NCBI GenBank assembly: GCA_009363875.1
Contig: CM018685.1
Coordinates: 67,033,933 to 67,097,932 of the forward strand
Length of the DNA stretch: 64,000 bases
DNA from: Mikania micrantha
Lineage: Eukaryota > Streptophyta > Magnoliopsida > Asterales > Asteraceae
Direction: 5' to 3'
Shown in pieces: positions 34,236 through 46,432 of the stretch. Within the stretch, counting starts at the first letter, position 1. The number at the start of each line of letters is the position of its first letter. The notes beneath the pieces are model-generated. The model was given only the letters and a program-made list of their open reading frames with translations, was not told the origin of the DNA and did no database searches. A program made the translations under genes and the position numbers.

Positions 34236-34621
34236 GGTTTCATTGATGTGAAGATTTCTAATTTCTACTTTGAAGACTTTTAAGAATTCGACTGTTGGGA
34301 TATGCATTACATTTATCTTTGAACCTCTATCTGTCATATGTTCATTAGAAGGTTGGGATTCCTATAATTGGACTGACACCCTATATTCAGATATCTTTTG
34401 GGTTGGGATTGAAGATTAAGATTGTTTAATCGTAGGGGGAGCTTCATTGAAGGGGGAGGTAGGGGGAGCTTCATTGAAGGGGGAGAAGATAAATGGAATC
34501 TATGGAACTTCAAAAAGACTGTTTTGAGTTTGATAAGTGGAATAAAGAAACCTTCACCATTTGTTGCGGTGAAAGAAACATGAATTGCATCTACACAAGT
34601 TCAATCTTATTATTCATGTTT
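34236..34621. other. Internal non-coding part of the Copia-like element
   Basis: It includes a repeated purine-rich motif (TAGGGGGAGCTTCATTGAAG twice at 34434-34485) resembling polypurine tracts. No domain-bearing ORF is present. Confidence 0.5.
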
Positions 34622-34967
34622 GTTTCTGTGACACCTCGCAATTTCCATGTCAGCATTTATATTATTAATGTGTATTACTTTTCATACGTGGCACTAGAAT
34701 AACTGTATTTAGTGTGACACGTGGCACGACAGACCAAACGCACCAATAATTCAGGAAATTATCGCACAACACTTGCACGTGTCTTAAATAACGAACGTTG
34801 GTGAAACGGATCAAACCACAGTACGTCTTCACTACACTTAGGTCCTAGGGGGCCTAAAGTAGTTGGAACATTGCCTAAATGTCGAGAAACGATGTCCGTA
34901 ATCGAGAAATTCGCGAAAATCGGATCGAAACAATGAAATTGGGCTTATTGGGCTCAGCCGAGACCCA

Positions 34968-35175
34968 TCGCAGTACGTGATGGGCAACCAATTGGGCCTT
35001 CGCGGTACGCGAAGCCTAGGCGGGAGAATTTGAATTCTCCGAAATCCATCGCGGTACGCGACGACCGATCATATTCCACCATCGCGATACGCGGCGTGTT
35101 TCGGGAACCGAATGATTATTTTAATCATCGCGCTACGCGATGTTGCTTTTTGGCCATTCGTCGCGGTACGCGACG
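34968..35175 (+). repeat. Cluster of short TCGCGNTACGCGA palindromes
   Basis: Six near-palindromic motifs of the form TCGCGGTACGCGA, with variants such as TCGCGATACGCGG and TCGCGCTACGCGA, are spread over about 200 bases upstream of the LTR promoter region. Related GCGATACGCC motifs occupy the same place in the first LTR (4320-4445). Confidence 0.75.
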
Positions 35176-35180
35176 ACCCC

Positions 35181-37121
35181 TGATCACGTGGTGATTGTTG
35201 TAGTGTTTTAAGTGTTAATTGCATTATTTTATAGGCTCTGGATCCAAAACACGTTTACTTTGAGTGTGATTATGATTTTCAGGTGTTAAGAGACTAAGGA
35301 TGCGTAAAAGAGCCGGTTGGGTGATTGGAAGATAAGTTGAGTGGCTGAAAGTGAAATTAAAGGAAGCTCGGCGAGTCAAAACTTCACGGAGGCATATCTC
35401 AGGCTAGGACATGAGTTACGGGGCCCATAATATATGAAAATTGAGTTTCTCGACGAGACGAAGCTATTGGTGAGATCAGACTGGGCGTATGATACGCCCC
35501 GGCGTATGATACGCCCAGAATCCAGCGTTGGCAGAAAACTGTGGACGTAGGGTACCAGTTTGGCCGTATGATACGCCCAGACCCGGCGTATCATACGGCG
35601 ACGGCCGAAAAATTCAGATTTTTACCTAATCTTTCCCATATTTAAGGCCTAATCTTAGGGTTTCGTTTCTAAGACTTTTTGGACGATTTTCTGGGCAAAA
35701 AAGGCACGTTTTTGGGCATTCTAACTCATCTAAATCAATCCAAGATCATCCGGATTCGTAGAAGCAAAGATCAAATCATGCCTATGATCAACGATTGTGA
35801 AGATTCAAGTTTGAGGATGTCCGGCTAGTTCGATTGTGATCATCTCCGGGTGAAGAATTAGGTTTGAGAATTGGTTTTGTTCTTTGATTTGTTAAACATT
35901 GGTATTGGATTTGTTTTCATAGATTTACAAGTTCAATATTGCTTGATTGTGATTGCTTGCTTTCATCTATTGTCAAGTTTAATGTTGTTGGTTTGATTTT
36001 AAAGCATTCTAGAAATCCTACATTTTGTGAACAAGTAATTAACTGAGTCAACAACATCGGTCTAGTTATCGGTTGCCAACAAAGTCATTAACTTGGTTCC
36101 AAATCAAAACTGTTTAATAATCTAAGCATGAATCATGTCTATGTGATTTCCAATTAACAAATCAAGATTTGTTGACTTGATTGATTACGAGTTCTACAAA
36201 AACAAAGATTTCTAAATCACTTTAAACCCTAATTCCGTTGATTACTAATTCAATCATATAATGGATGAAAATAAAGTAATGAACTTGAATTAGAAATTGC
36301 AAAAGAAACAAGAAATCATAATCGTTTAAAAATCAAAACACTATTGAATCCATAAATCTACGAAGAACGAATTCAATACCAATATCCAACAAATCAAAGA
36401 ACAAAACCAATTCTCAAACCTAATTCTTCACCCGGAGATGATCACAATCGAACTAGCCGGACATCCTCAAACTTGAATCTTCACAATCGTTGATCATAGG
36501 CTTGATTTGATCTTTGCTTCTACGAATCCGGATGATCTTGGATTGATTTAGATGAGTTAGAATGCCCAAAAATGTGCCTTTTTCGCCCAGAAATTGTCCC
36601 AAAAAGTGTTAGAAACGAAACCCTAAGATTAGGCCTTAAATATGGGAAATATTAGGTAAAAATCTGAATTTTTCGGCCGTCGCCGTATGATACGCCGGGT
36701 CTGGGCGTATCATACGGCCAAACTGGTACCCTACGCCCACAGTTTTCTGCCAATGCTGGATTCTGGGCGTATCATACGCCGGGGCGTATCATACGCTGAC
36801 TTGGGCGTATCATACGCCCAGTCTGATCTCACCAATAGCTTCGTCTCGTCGAGAAACTCAATTTTCATATATTATGGGTCCCGTAACTCATCTCCTAGCC
36901 TGAGATATGCCTCCGTGAAGTTTTGACTCGCCGAGCTTCCTTTAATTTCACTTTCAGCCACTCAACTTCTCTTCTAATCACCCAACCGGCTCTTTTACGC
37001 ATCCTTAGTCTCTTAACACCTGAAAATCATAATCACACTCAAAGTAAACGTGTTTTGGACCCAGAGCCTATAAAATCATGCAATTAACACTTAAAACACT
37101 ACAACAATCACCACGTGATCA
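35181..37121. mobile_element. 1.94-kb palindromic (foldback) element nested in the solo LTR
   Basis: TGATCACGTGGTGATTGTTG is mirrored by CAACAATCACCACGTGATCA. The inverted arms run from 35181 to about 35950 and from about 36345 to 37121, around a spacer of about 400 bases. ACCCC duplications flank it (35176-35180, 37122-37126). Arms contain repeated GGCGTATGATACGCC palindromes and mirrored ORFs of 72 and 79 codons without known domain. It encodes no transposase. TG...CA ends and a 5-bp duplication point to LTR-integrase mobilisation rather than a cut-and-paste DNA transposase. Confidence 0.85.
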
Positions 37122-37143
37122 ACCCCAATACGCAATTAATCTT

Positions 37144-37150
37144 TATAAAC
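37144..37150 (+). promoter_or_regulatory. Probable LTR core promoter (TATA box)
   Basis: CTTTATAAACCC is followed by a CT-rich leader (CATTCTTTCACTCCACCTCT). The position corresponds to TTTTTAAACTTCC at 4470 in the first LTR. The nested palindrome inserted just upstream of it. Confidence 0.5.
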
Positions 37151-38691
37151 CCAATGTTAATCATTTTTACCATTCTTTCACTCCACCTCTCGACTGAAAC
37201 TCTCTCCTTCGACCATTTGCTCTCTGTTACATCCTCATTGCCTATTGGAAAGCCATTGTTGAGGTCTTAGGAGCTCAAGATTGTAGATAGGAAGCTTGGG
37301 AGCAAAGCTTGGAGCAAGACAACGACACCACCCTCACTTGTGATGACCCAGGAGCTGTTCTCAGGAGGATTTCAAGTTGCTACACCTCTGTTCTAGTTGC
37401 ATCTCAACCTTCTTGAGCTCTCTTGAGGTAGTTCCAACACTATTTCGAGGTTTTAGCACTTGTGCACACACATGCAATGTGAATCAAGCACATGCAACAC
37501 CATCACCCACTCTTACACGAAATTTTGATGGTCTAGATCTGCTACTTGTTGATTTTATTACTGATTTGATGAGTTGGTAATGATCTATGATGATTTTGAA
37601 TGCCTATGATGGTTATTAGTTGATTTTGTTACGAATCGGGTACTTTAGACTACATGCATGTATGATCCATGACGTTTTATGTGATTTTCAACATTGAAAT
37701 GTTATTATGAGTGTTATTGATGATGTTCTACATGGTTTAGAAGGATTGATTATGTCAAAAATAGTCATTTGGGGATTATTGCTAAATATAGTAACTTTAA
37801 TGTTACAAAATGATGATTTTTGATGAAATAACCAAAGGCATGTGATTAAATCTAAGATTTATGCTAGGAATGATGTTTTATGATATTATTTGATGCATTA
37901 GAATGATTAGAATCATCAAAAGTATGACTATTGTGGATGTTACTATAAATAGTAACTTTTTATCATGAGTTTTCTTTAAAATTATGAGGTTGATAATCTT
38001 GGATGCCTAACTTGCTTATTTGAGGTTAACATGATGATGTTAAGTGATTTGAATTAGTAGGATAATGAAATTTATGCATTTTTCATAAGTTACTAAATAT
38101 AGTAACTTTATTTTTGCAAAGTTGAGAAATGATTATGTGTAAATGTAACTAGCATGATTTTATGGCTAATTAGGACTAAGGTAATGATATTTAGATGAAA
38201 TGATTATTAAACTTGGTGAAACATGCTCATTTGCGCAACTTTCCATAATTAGTAACTTTTACGCGCGAGACGTGCTAAACCGGCTATGTGTAACTGTGTG
38301 CTATGTGATAACATGCTCATTTAGGATAAAAATGCATGATAGAATAATCGGAATATAATTTCTTGCATGACTTGCCTAAATTAGAAACTTTCCTGAAATA
38401 GAAACTTACTATAAATAGTAAGTTTCCTCACGAGAGTGATTCTGGTATCCGCACACATCACACGACACTAAACCGCACGTTACACGAACACTTGATCCAA
38501 AACCATCACCAACGGGTCTTTAGGTCAAACACGGTCAACACGACCCACATAACAACTTAGAGTTGTTAAACACTAACACGGTCCTGTGAGACCCACGTGT
38601 ACGTACACAAACTTACAACACCTATGTGATATAGGTGACTGCTAGTCGACGAGCTACTCGATTACTGTTAAGACGCATTTCACGAACTCAG

Positions 38692-39145
38692 GTGAGTTTA
38701 CAGCCCCACTTTTTCTTTTAACTGTTTTTACTTAACTTTGGGGTGAGAATACTATGCAACTGTTTTAGATATATGACTGGTATGTTGTGAAAACCATTTT
38801 CGAGTGTAATTGTTATCGCTTAAAGTCCTCACTTATCCTTACCGTTAGTTGTATCGCAAACGAGTCGTAATTACGTAGTACTACTGGGTTTGACTAGCCC
38901 CACTCGGCACCAATGTTGACTGGAGGTCATAACGAGTGTAATTTCGATGTTGATGTCGGGTTCAGCGATGACCCGCGGAGGCAAACGGGAACAGTCGAGT
39001 TTTGGTAAGATGAATAGACACGCTCCACGGATCGTAGATCCACAACTAAACTTAACATGCCCAGTATATATCTGTTTATTTTTCAGTCTGTCTAAACCTG
39101 TGAACTCACCAACTTTTTAGTTGACACTTTCACATGTGTTCTCAG
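38692..39145 (+). other. Putative leader intron in the third Ty3-type LTR
   Basis: The donor CTCAG/GTGAGTTTACAG is at 38692 and the acceptor TGTTCTCAG/GTAAC ends at 39145. GGTGAGTTTACAG pairs with CTGTGAACTCACC (39098-39110) over 13 bases with one G-U. A CCCCA...TGGGG stem follows the donor. Confidence 0.5.
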
Positions 39146-40099
39146 GTAACTAAATGGAGCACACGCTAGGATGCGCACAAGGAAGCACTAAGGAGTCTGG
39201 CTTGCATATAGACTCGTGTCTTAGGCTTTGTGTGCATTGGATTTGTTTTAAAACAATTTAACTATGTAGTGTCTGTTATCAATTTACATTTCCGCTGTAA
39301 CACATTACTATTCCGCTGCTTTTGTTAACTTATATTTCCGCTGCGTATTATTGAAATTTGCATTATTTTACAAATCTGTGTGATTGTGTAACTCATATAG
39401 AGTCGTTCTATATGACCATGAGCTATGATCCTGGCCACGTCACACCCACGTGGACTGATACCACGAGTAGGAATTTGGGGGTGTGACAGTTTCATGATAT
39501 CTCTGCATTTGCTTACATTAATCTAACCAAATAGGGGGAGACTGTTGGGTTTAGAAAAGTCAAGACCAACGATTAATTTGGATAGATTGAATGTAAACAA
39601 GAAGTATTATGTATTTGTTGATTAGGAAGCAACGAGTCACCGCACGAGCCACTAAAGACTCAAGATTATGAAGACACTTGATGGCCAAAAGACCCAAAGA
39701 CCACAACAAATGATAGAGTTTAATTTAGTATTTATTATTTATTATCATTTTGTTGTATTTGTTGTTTTTAGGGTTTTAGGTCATGTGACGCTATAAATAG
39801 ATATTATTCTCATTTGTAGAAAGATAACCAGACAAGAGAGTGGTGAGGGTGTGCTTCAATGTAATCTTGAGAGAGCTCTCCCCCATGAACTCCATGGATT
39901 CTTTATCCATGGAGTTTGAGAGCATGTGAAGGGTAAATAATGTAATCTTGTTGACTAATGAATCTTATTTTCTTTACATTGTTAGTCGTTACATTACATA
40001 TCAGATTCGTTCTTGGCTTTGTTCTTCAACATCTTCACCCATCTTCAAGACTTTCTCTGTTCATCTTCACCCATGTTCCGCAACGGTTTTTACACACAT

Positions 40100-41152
40100 A
40101 CTTTTACCACGAAAACTCTTGTTGCCCTTCTCTTGTTTGATGTTCATTGCTTCCATCATTAACTATTATATATGCAATCTATCAAATTACTATGCATACA
40201 AATGCGAAAAATAATCATTGCATGTCAGTGTGTGAACAATAATACTGATAATTAATACAATTTCATTATATTGTATATTTTACATTTTTGGTAGATTTAT
40301 ATTTGCTTATGTAGATGATTTGGTTAGGATTTCTATTTTATTGGGGAGGTCACATATTCAATGTCTTCTTTCCCCGGTTCTTCTTCTTCTTCTTCTTCTA
40401 CTTTTTCTCTCTCTCTCTTTACACGTGCTCTTCCTATTTTTTAATATAGCCTACTAAGTTTTACGTGTGTTTATTTCTCCTAATTTCAACTAGGGCTTAG
40501 ATATGTTCTCTATTTCCCTCCTCTTTATGCCTTTTCCTTCAAAGTTTTCCATCCCACTTCTTTTCCTCCTTGTCGTATAGTATCCAGGTTAAATCTTAGT
40601 CCTGTTGTTTTTCGCGTGGCCTTCCCGTTTTTCGTGCTTTGCTGGTTTGGTTTTGATTCTTTGCTCTTTGATGTGTTGTCATATGATGGCTGATTTAGAT
40701 GCTCAAGTATTTTCCTCTTCTGTTGCGTTTAGCTTTTTGTTATCGAATCTTCGTATGATTTCCATCCTATTATCCAATTTTCAGATTACTTGTATTTTCT
40801 TGGCCTATTGCATTTTGGTTTCTTGTAACTGTATGTTTGCTTAGGTTCATGTTGCTTGCTTTCACGCAAGTGATTGGCAATTGAATAGTTCTTCTTGAAG
40901 CTAAAGATCAAATAATAACATTAGAACAAAAAAGACACAAAGTATTCAGTGGCCAATTTCGGTGTTTTAAAAGTTTGGTGCCTAAATTGTAATCAAGCCA
41001 ACTTACGTTCTCACCCCCATTCGCAACACGACTCGACATCATGTCTTCCCTTTTCGATCGCTCTTCCAGCACGCACAAACACCAAAAGACGCACTCTTTC
41101 TCTCTCTAGATCCCCAAATTGTTATCATCAAAGAAGGAAGAGAGAGAAAGAG
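40100..41152. promoter_or_regulatory. Upstream region and 5' UTR of the NAD carrier gene
   Basis: No other gene is seen. It contains a (TTC)n and (TC)n microsatellite at 40378-40428. The last 60 bases before the start codon are rich in CTCTCT and GAGAGA, typical of plant leaders. The Copia-like element ends just 1.06 kb upstream of the ATG. Confidence 0.45.
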
Positions 41153-44100
41153 ATGTCCGACGCTCTAATTAATGGTCTCGCCGGCGCCGGAGGGGGAATA
41201 ATCGCTCAGCTCATCACTTATCCTCTCCAAACCGTTAGTAAATTTGATCTTTGTGCAGCGTTGTTTCCTTCTTTTAACTCGTTTTCGAGCAAAATTTTAT
41301 AATTATCTAATCACAGGTAAACACGCGTCAACAAACTGATAGAGATCCGAAGAAGCAGAAGAAAAAAGCGGGGACTGTTGAACAGATGTATCAGGTAATT
41401 AATGGTGCGATTGTGTGCAGAAATCGAGTTTCTGTAAGTTTGTTTTGATAATAATGATGTGATTATTTGATCGATTTAGGTTGTTCAGCAAGAAGGATGG
41501 AGTCGATTATACGGTGGCTTGACGCCGTCTCTGGTTGGGACCGCTTGTTCGCAGGCGAGTTTACTTAGCTTGCAGTTTATTAAATTGAGGAAGAGATAGA
41601 CAAAAACCTATAGCAGTAATTGTTTTGTTAAGCTATTTACACTTAAGTTCTGTAGATTACATAGAAATTGAGTATCGAAAACCAGATAACACATAACCTA
41701 GGTCTGCTTATGTATGCAGTTTGCAAATTTTGCCTCAATTAGTTTTCGTAGAAGAAATACAGTTAAGGACAAATTACCTTGAAAACTGGAAATTATATAT
41801 AGTATTGAATTGTCCCATGGCAGTGAAAAACGTGCCATACTGCCCATCTTGTTGCATAATGTGATCTGCACTTTTATGTCATTAGGCCCATTCTTGGCTT
41901 GAATGAATACTGGTAGTTGGAATAGAACGGATGATTTTCAAATTATTTTCCTTTTTTTTTTCTCTCTTCTTTTGTCTTCTTATGAAGACATATCCCATTA
42001 GCAGGTCTTTGATTGATTATGGGTCGTTACTCTTTACAATTGCATTTGCAGCTTATATGAGCTTTTTTTAGCTTAAGAAAAAAATCCAGGGAGATAGATT
42101 ATTGTTGGACTTATAACGCTTCTGGAAGATATCAGCTTTAATTGAGAATTGGTATCACACATCTGGCAATTCTTACGGTCTTACCTTGGTGCTTTTCAAA
42201 TGTTTAGTAAATAGAACTTGCGGATAACTATGAGAAATGAAATTGTTGCGACTTTTATGATACAGAGCGAGTATGCCTTTCTGACCAGATCAATATGAGA
42301 TTCATGCAGTTATGCACAATAAGGGCCAAATCTATACTTGAAAAAATGTCCTAAAGACTATGTAGGTTGTTTTTAGTCAACTACAATTTAAGTTGTAAGA
42401 AACGTTTTGATAGTACGGCCAATGTGACGTTTGTAAGACAATAAACTGATATGTAGCCTGCTTAGATTTAAAATTGCCCCTTAGGTGCAAGCTTCCTCGC
42501 TTTGTGACTCAAGGCACGCTCTATATGAAGGCGCACAAAAAGTGCGCTTTTATGGGAAAAATCCCACTGAGGCGTGCACTTCTCTCATAGGGGGTATTTT
42601 TATGTTTCAAAGTGTTATACATGTTGCTAAAAGGTTGACACTTAAGTAATTTATACATAAAATTATATATAAGCCTTATTTATAGCTATATTTTGGGTAG
42701 GGGATGGTAAAAACCTATGGGATGCATAAAAAAATTATATAAACACCTTGTTCCTTGCATACTAAAAGCCCGCCACTTTTGCGCTTTGTACGTCGTTTTA
42801 GACACCGTCGCTGTTGTGCGATTCACGCTTTTTAAATCCCAGGTAGCACTAGCTAGTGATGAGTAAAATATTTATCTTTTGTTTCATTTATCATATTATG
42901 CCAACCAAGAATATGCTAGGGCAGCATGCTAGACTTCATTTTTTTCTTTTCTTACTTTCTTACATGGATATGGGATAGGATTTACAGGAACCATGACCAA
43001 ACACATTAATTATCATATAACATATGATCACTGTTTGTTCATGTAACTGATGTTATGGTTGTGCTCTAACATGCATCGTATTAAAGTTAATAAATTATTA
43101 GGTTAGTAAGTGGGCTAATGACTGTTAAAAATTCTGATACAAGTATGAAGATTGAAGACACATTGTAGTCCCTAAATTTCTGATTCTTATTATCCTATTT
43201 GTATGCTACAGGGTGTTTACTATTATTTCTATCAAATATTCAGGAGTAAGGCTGAAGCTGCTGCACTTAGACGTAAGAAGGAAGGATCTGGAGATGGATC
43301 GGTTGGTATGCTTTCATCACTTATGGTGGCTGCTATGTCTGGGTATTTTTTTCTTATTTGATTATATCAATTTTTTATTCAAGTTTGTAATTCGCATAGC
43401 TTGGAGTGAAAGACAACCTTGATAGACTTATATTTTAGAATGCTTTTTGTTATCAACTAAGTCAACACCCATTTTCTGTCATCCTTTCTTAGGTAGGGAC
43501 TAAAATTTAATATTTCTTTACTTTTTTTTCCCTCTTCTTCCATAGTTCTTTGTTGTTTTGTCTATACGACCGCTGAGTTATTAGTTGCATAATCTATATT
43601 GCTATTTTTGATGTTAAGCATGTGTCTTGACTTTTTTTTAGGTGTGTCAATGTGCTGCTGACAAATCCTATATGGGTCGTAGTTACTCGTATGCAGGTGC
43701 AGGTTACTTGTCAAGTTTAAGCTGTGGTATTCTAAGCTCTAATATAGGGAAATGTTTTGTGGATTATCTTAGAATTGCTGGCTGTTTAAATTTGTTCCTA
43801 ATTCTCTAGGTTTTAATATTACTGATTTTACAGACCCACACAAAGAAATCCCCATCCAACCAGGTTCTGCCTATTGTTACAGAACATGTGATTGTTGGTG
43901 ACATAGAACCACCTCCTTATGCAACCAGCAATGCGGTTTGTGCTCCTTTCTATAATATCTAGTATTGTTCCTTTTTTGAAAAATGAAATATGATGATAAG
44001 TTAAGTCGGTGTCAAAGTTGTTTAGGTATATTTTTTCACATAAAAATATAAACAAGTTGTGTAAACTACAAGTTCATGATTCTCTAAACTGTTGATCAAT

Positions 44101-45327
44101 ACCGTAGTGTAAATAATTGGAAAAAAAATTTTCATTTGGTTGTGCTTGACTTACATGGAACTGATAGATTATTGTAGCTATAACTCAAATAATATGTTTT
44201 CTTCAGGTTCAAGAAGTCTTTGACGAAGCTGGAATTTGGGGATTCTGGAAAGGTGTATTCCCAACATTGATTATGGTAGGTGGCATGTTAGATTTGGTTC
44301 ATCACTCCATGCTGTAGGATTGTCACTTCTTGTCCTTATTGTTTCTGCCAGGTCAGCAATCCTTCCATACAGTTTATGCTATATGAGACCCTACTAAAGA
44401 AGTTGAAGCAGCACCGTGCTTCCAGAAATAGTAACAAAGGTGTAACTGCTTTAGAGGTAAAGTACCTGTTAATGAAGTTACCACAGAATTTTAGTTAAAT
44501 CATTTAAAATAACTTATATCAGATTGCTCACATTAAATATTTCAGATTTTTTTACTCGGGGCAGTCGCAAAACTAGGAGCTACGGTGGTAACTTATCCTC
44601 TTTTAGTTGTAAAGGTACGTGATTAGAAGTCGGGTCTATTTTACCAAATAGTGAGCAAGTTTCTTCTATGTTTCAGTGAAGTCAAACATTTTTCTAACTA
44701 ATTAAACCGCTCTGGTTTCTATATTGTTCCATTGTTATGACTTTTTCTATAAATGTTCAAGTAACCTAAATGAAACATATACAAAACTTGATTATATATA
44801 GCGACTATTCTTTTCAAGTTCAGTCTGAAAAAGGTAATTGTCAATAAACAATAACCAAGTTTCATAAGGTCATTCAATTTAAACAATCATGAAAATTTTG
44901 GCAACAATTGAACAATATTGAAACTTGACTCGTTACATACATGAAAAAAAAAGCACACGAGTGACTTTTAGCTTGTTTAATGACAAGCAAACCCAATACT
45001 TTGTTTTGATTTTTGCAGTCGAGACTGCAAGCAAAGCAAGTGATCGGGGAAGACAAAAAGCATCATTATAAAGGTATATGAATCTTTGCTTATGAAATTG
45101 TTACCTGCTTCACCGAACCTGCTTTCCCTGTAGGCACTTTGGATGCAATTTTCAAGATGTTACATTATGAAGGCCTCCATGGCTTCTATAAAGGGATGAG
45201 CACAAAGATTGTTCAAAGTGTTCTTGCTGCAGCAGTTTTGTTCATGGTAAAGGAAGAACTTGTGAACGGAGCTCGGTGGTTGCTATTGAAGGACGCAGCT
45301 AACGTCGTCAAGTCTAAGCCTGGGTAA
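41153..45327 (+). CDS. PXN: Peroxisomal NAD carrier (mitochondrial carrier family)
   Basis: Eleven exons give an uninterrupted 337-residue protein: 41153-41233, 41317-41394, 41480-41554, 43212-43342, 43642-43696, 43834-43935, 44207-44275, 44352-44456, 44546-44614, 45019-45073 and 45134-45327. The sequence is collinear throughout with the plant peroxisomal NAD transporter (Arabidopsis PXN, about 331 aa), starting MSDALINGLAGAGGGIIAQL. It has three carrier repeats with signature variants PLQTVNTRQQ (24-33), NPIWVVVTRMQ (130-140) and PLLVVKSRLQAK (250-261). The protein sits in the peroxisomal membrane and imports NAD in exchange for AMP, supporting beta-oxidation. All introns are GT-AG except intron 3 (41555-43211), whose donor is GC. 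The ATG at 41153 matches the family start and is preceded by GAGAAAGAG. The gene looks intact. Confidence 0.95.
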
Positions 45328-46308
45328 CTTATGACAAAATAATAATATTAGGTAAATGCATCTTTGAAAAAATGGGTTCATTGAAAGAAATATAGAGTAA
45401 TGAAATAGTGATCATTGTTATATTTGAATTTATATGGTGTATTGTTTAGTGGATAAGGTGAAGACATTGTAAGGTGTTGGTTTAAACTGTCATGATTGTT
45501 ATTTTAGAGAAGAATCTTGTAGCCCCATGTTTCTTATCCTTTTGCTTTTTGTCCGGTTGGTTTGATCTAATGAAATTTAGTATTTTATCAGCCATTGATC
45601 ACTGTTTGGTAATGCCAAATGCAATGGCGGTGTCCGCAGTAGCAACAATGACGGTGGTGGCGGCGGTGGCTGCTACAATGGTGGTGGCATTGCGTGGTGG
45701 ACATACTTATTTTTGAACGGCGTTTGGTCCGCTATTACCCGATTTCGTGCCTTTCGGTTACAGTTGTTTGACGCTACAAGTCAGACTCCAACTCAAGGCT
45801 ATAGGAAACATAAAAAAAATCTATTTTACTTTGAAGGGATCTCAACAAAATCTATTTCCTTTAACCGTCCACCATTGTAGCATTATAGATGATGAAAACA
45901 TAACTCTATGTACATGTTTTTCTTAGGGCATAAGACCATGCGCAGCGGGTAGGCCGCTGGCTTTGCGGGGATAGGGGCACCGACGGGAACACCGTCCCCC
46001 TCCCCCGGCAGGAAAGATTTTGTCGGTTCGGCGGGTACCGCTCCCCGTTTTCCCCCCTCTTACACACCGATTTCTCTTCTCTCACAATGGGGAAGCCTTT
46101 CCAATGGGGTGACCACTAGTTTTGAGGTTTTCAGTGGGGTGACGATGTGGCAGAAAATTTCGTCGGGGAGGGATTTTCAGTGGGGTGACCGTTGTGGATA
46201 GCCTAAGAACGTGTCTACTACCACTTGAGTTGTTGTTCAGTGTTAATGATCACAAAGTTGGATTCAGTTATACCTGACAACGTTTCAAACTGCCATACAA
46301 CAACATAC
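45328..46308. other. 3' flank of the NAD carrier gene
   Basis: AT-rich 3' UTR-like sequence follows the stop codon. A GGTGGTGGC-type low-complexity patch (45625-45695) follows, then a GC-rich block at 45937-46206. No second gene is recognised. Confidence 0.45.
45937..46206. repeat. GC-rich MITE-like block
   Basis: The left end CTTAGGGCATAAGACC and the inverted right end CTTAGGCTATCCACAA are weakly similar. The interior is GC-rich with repeated TCAGTGGGGTGAC. It looks like a non-autonomous DNA transposon of the GGGCAT...CACAA kind, but I cannot fix the target duplication. Confidence 0.4.
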
Positions 46309-46432
46309 CCAGTCACGTCTCACAAATCACTGAATCAGTAGAGTTCGAGGGGTCAAATGAAGGCAATCCTTATCCCTATCCTAATGAGATAAAAAAGGCT
46401 GCTTATATAGAGTCCTCCGACTCAAAAGTACT
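46309..46432 (-). repeat. Partial Au-SINE-like repeat
   Basis: CAATCCTTATCCCTATCCTAATGAGATAAAAAAGGCTGCTTAT followed by GAGTCCTCCGACTC, read in pieces, matches the body of the other SINE-like copies in degraded form. Confidence 0.5.

Larger units (their letters stand above)
34627..39488 (+). mobile_element. Solo LTR, diverged relative of the Ty3 element at 3961
   Basis: It begins TGTGACACCTCGCAATTTCC and ends TTTGGGGGTGTGACA, with GTTTC duplications at 34622-34626 and 39489-39493. Without the nested 1.94-kb palindrome it is 2,916 bp, close to the 2,987 bp of the first LTR, and shares blocks such as ACACGTGGCAC and CACGTCACACCCACGTGGACTG. It has its own set of short palindromes (TCGCGGTACGCGA type). 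Confidence 0.92.
33179..40094 (+). mobile_element. Non-autonomous Copia-like LTR element hosting other insertions
   Basis: Two direct LTR-like repeats (33179-33865 and 39543-40094) share TTGGG..TAGAAAAGTCAAGACC and most of about 530 bases. CACAT target duplications flank them at 33174-33178 and 40095-40099. A typical tract AAATAGGGGGAGAC precedes the right LTR (TGTTGGG). The left LTR starts TTTTGGG, so its terminal TG is mutated. The internal region has no Copia gag or pol. It contains a Ty3 integrase fragment, about 400 bases of purine-rich sequence, and a nested solo LTR. The end of the left LTR is the least certain boundary. Confidence 0.75.

Noticed and set aside
35376..36926. Mirrored ORFs of 72 and 79 codons in the palindrome
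   Set aside because: They are the same sequence in the two inverted arms, filled with GGCGTATGATACGCC repeats, and match no family.
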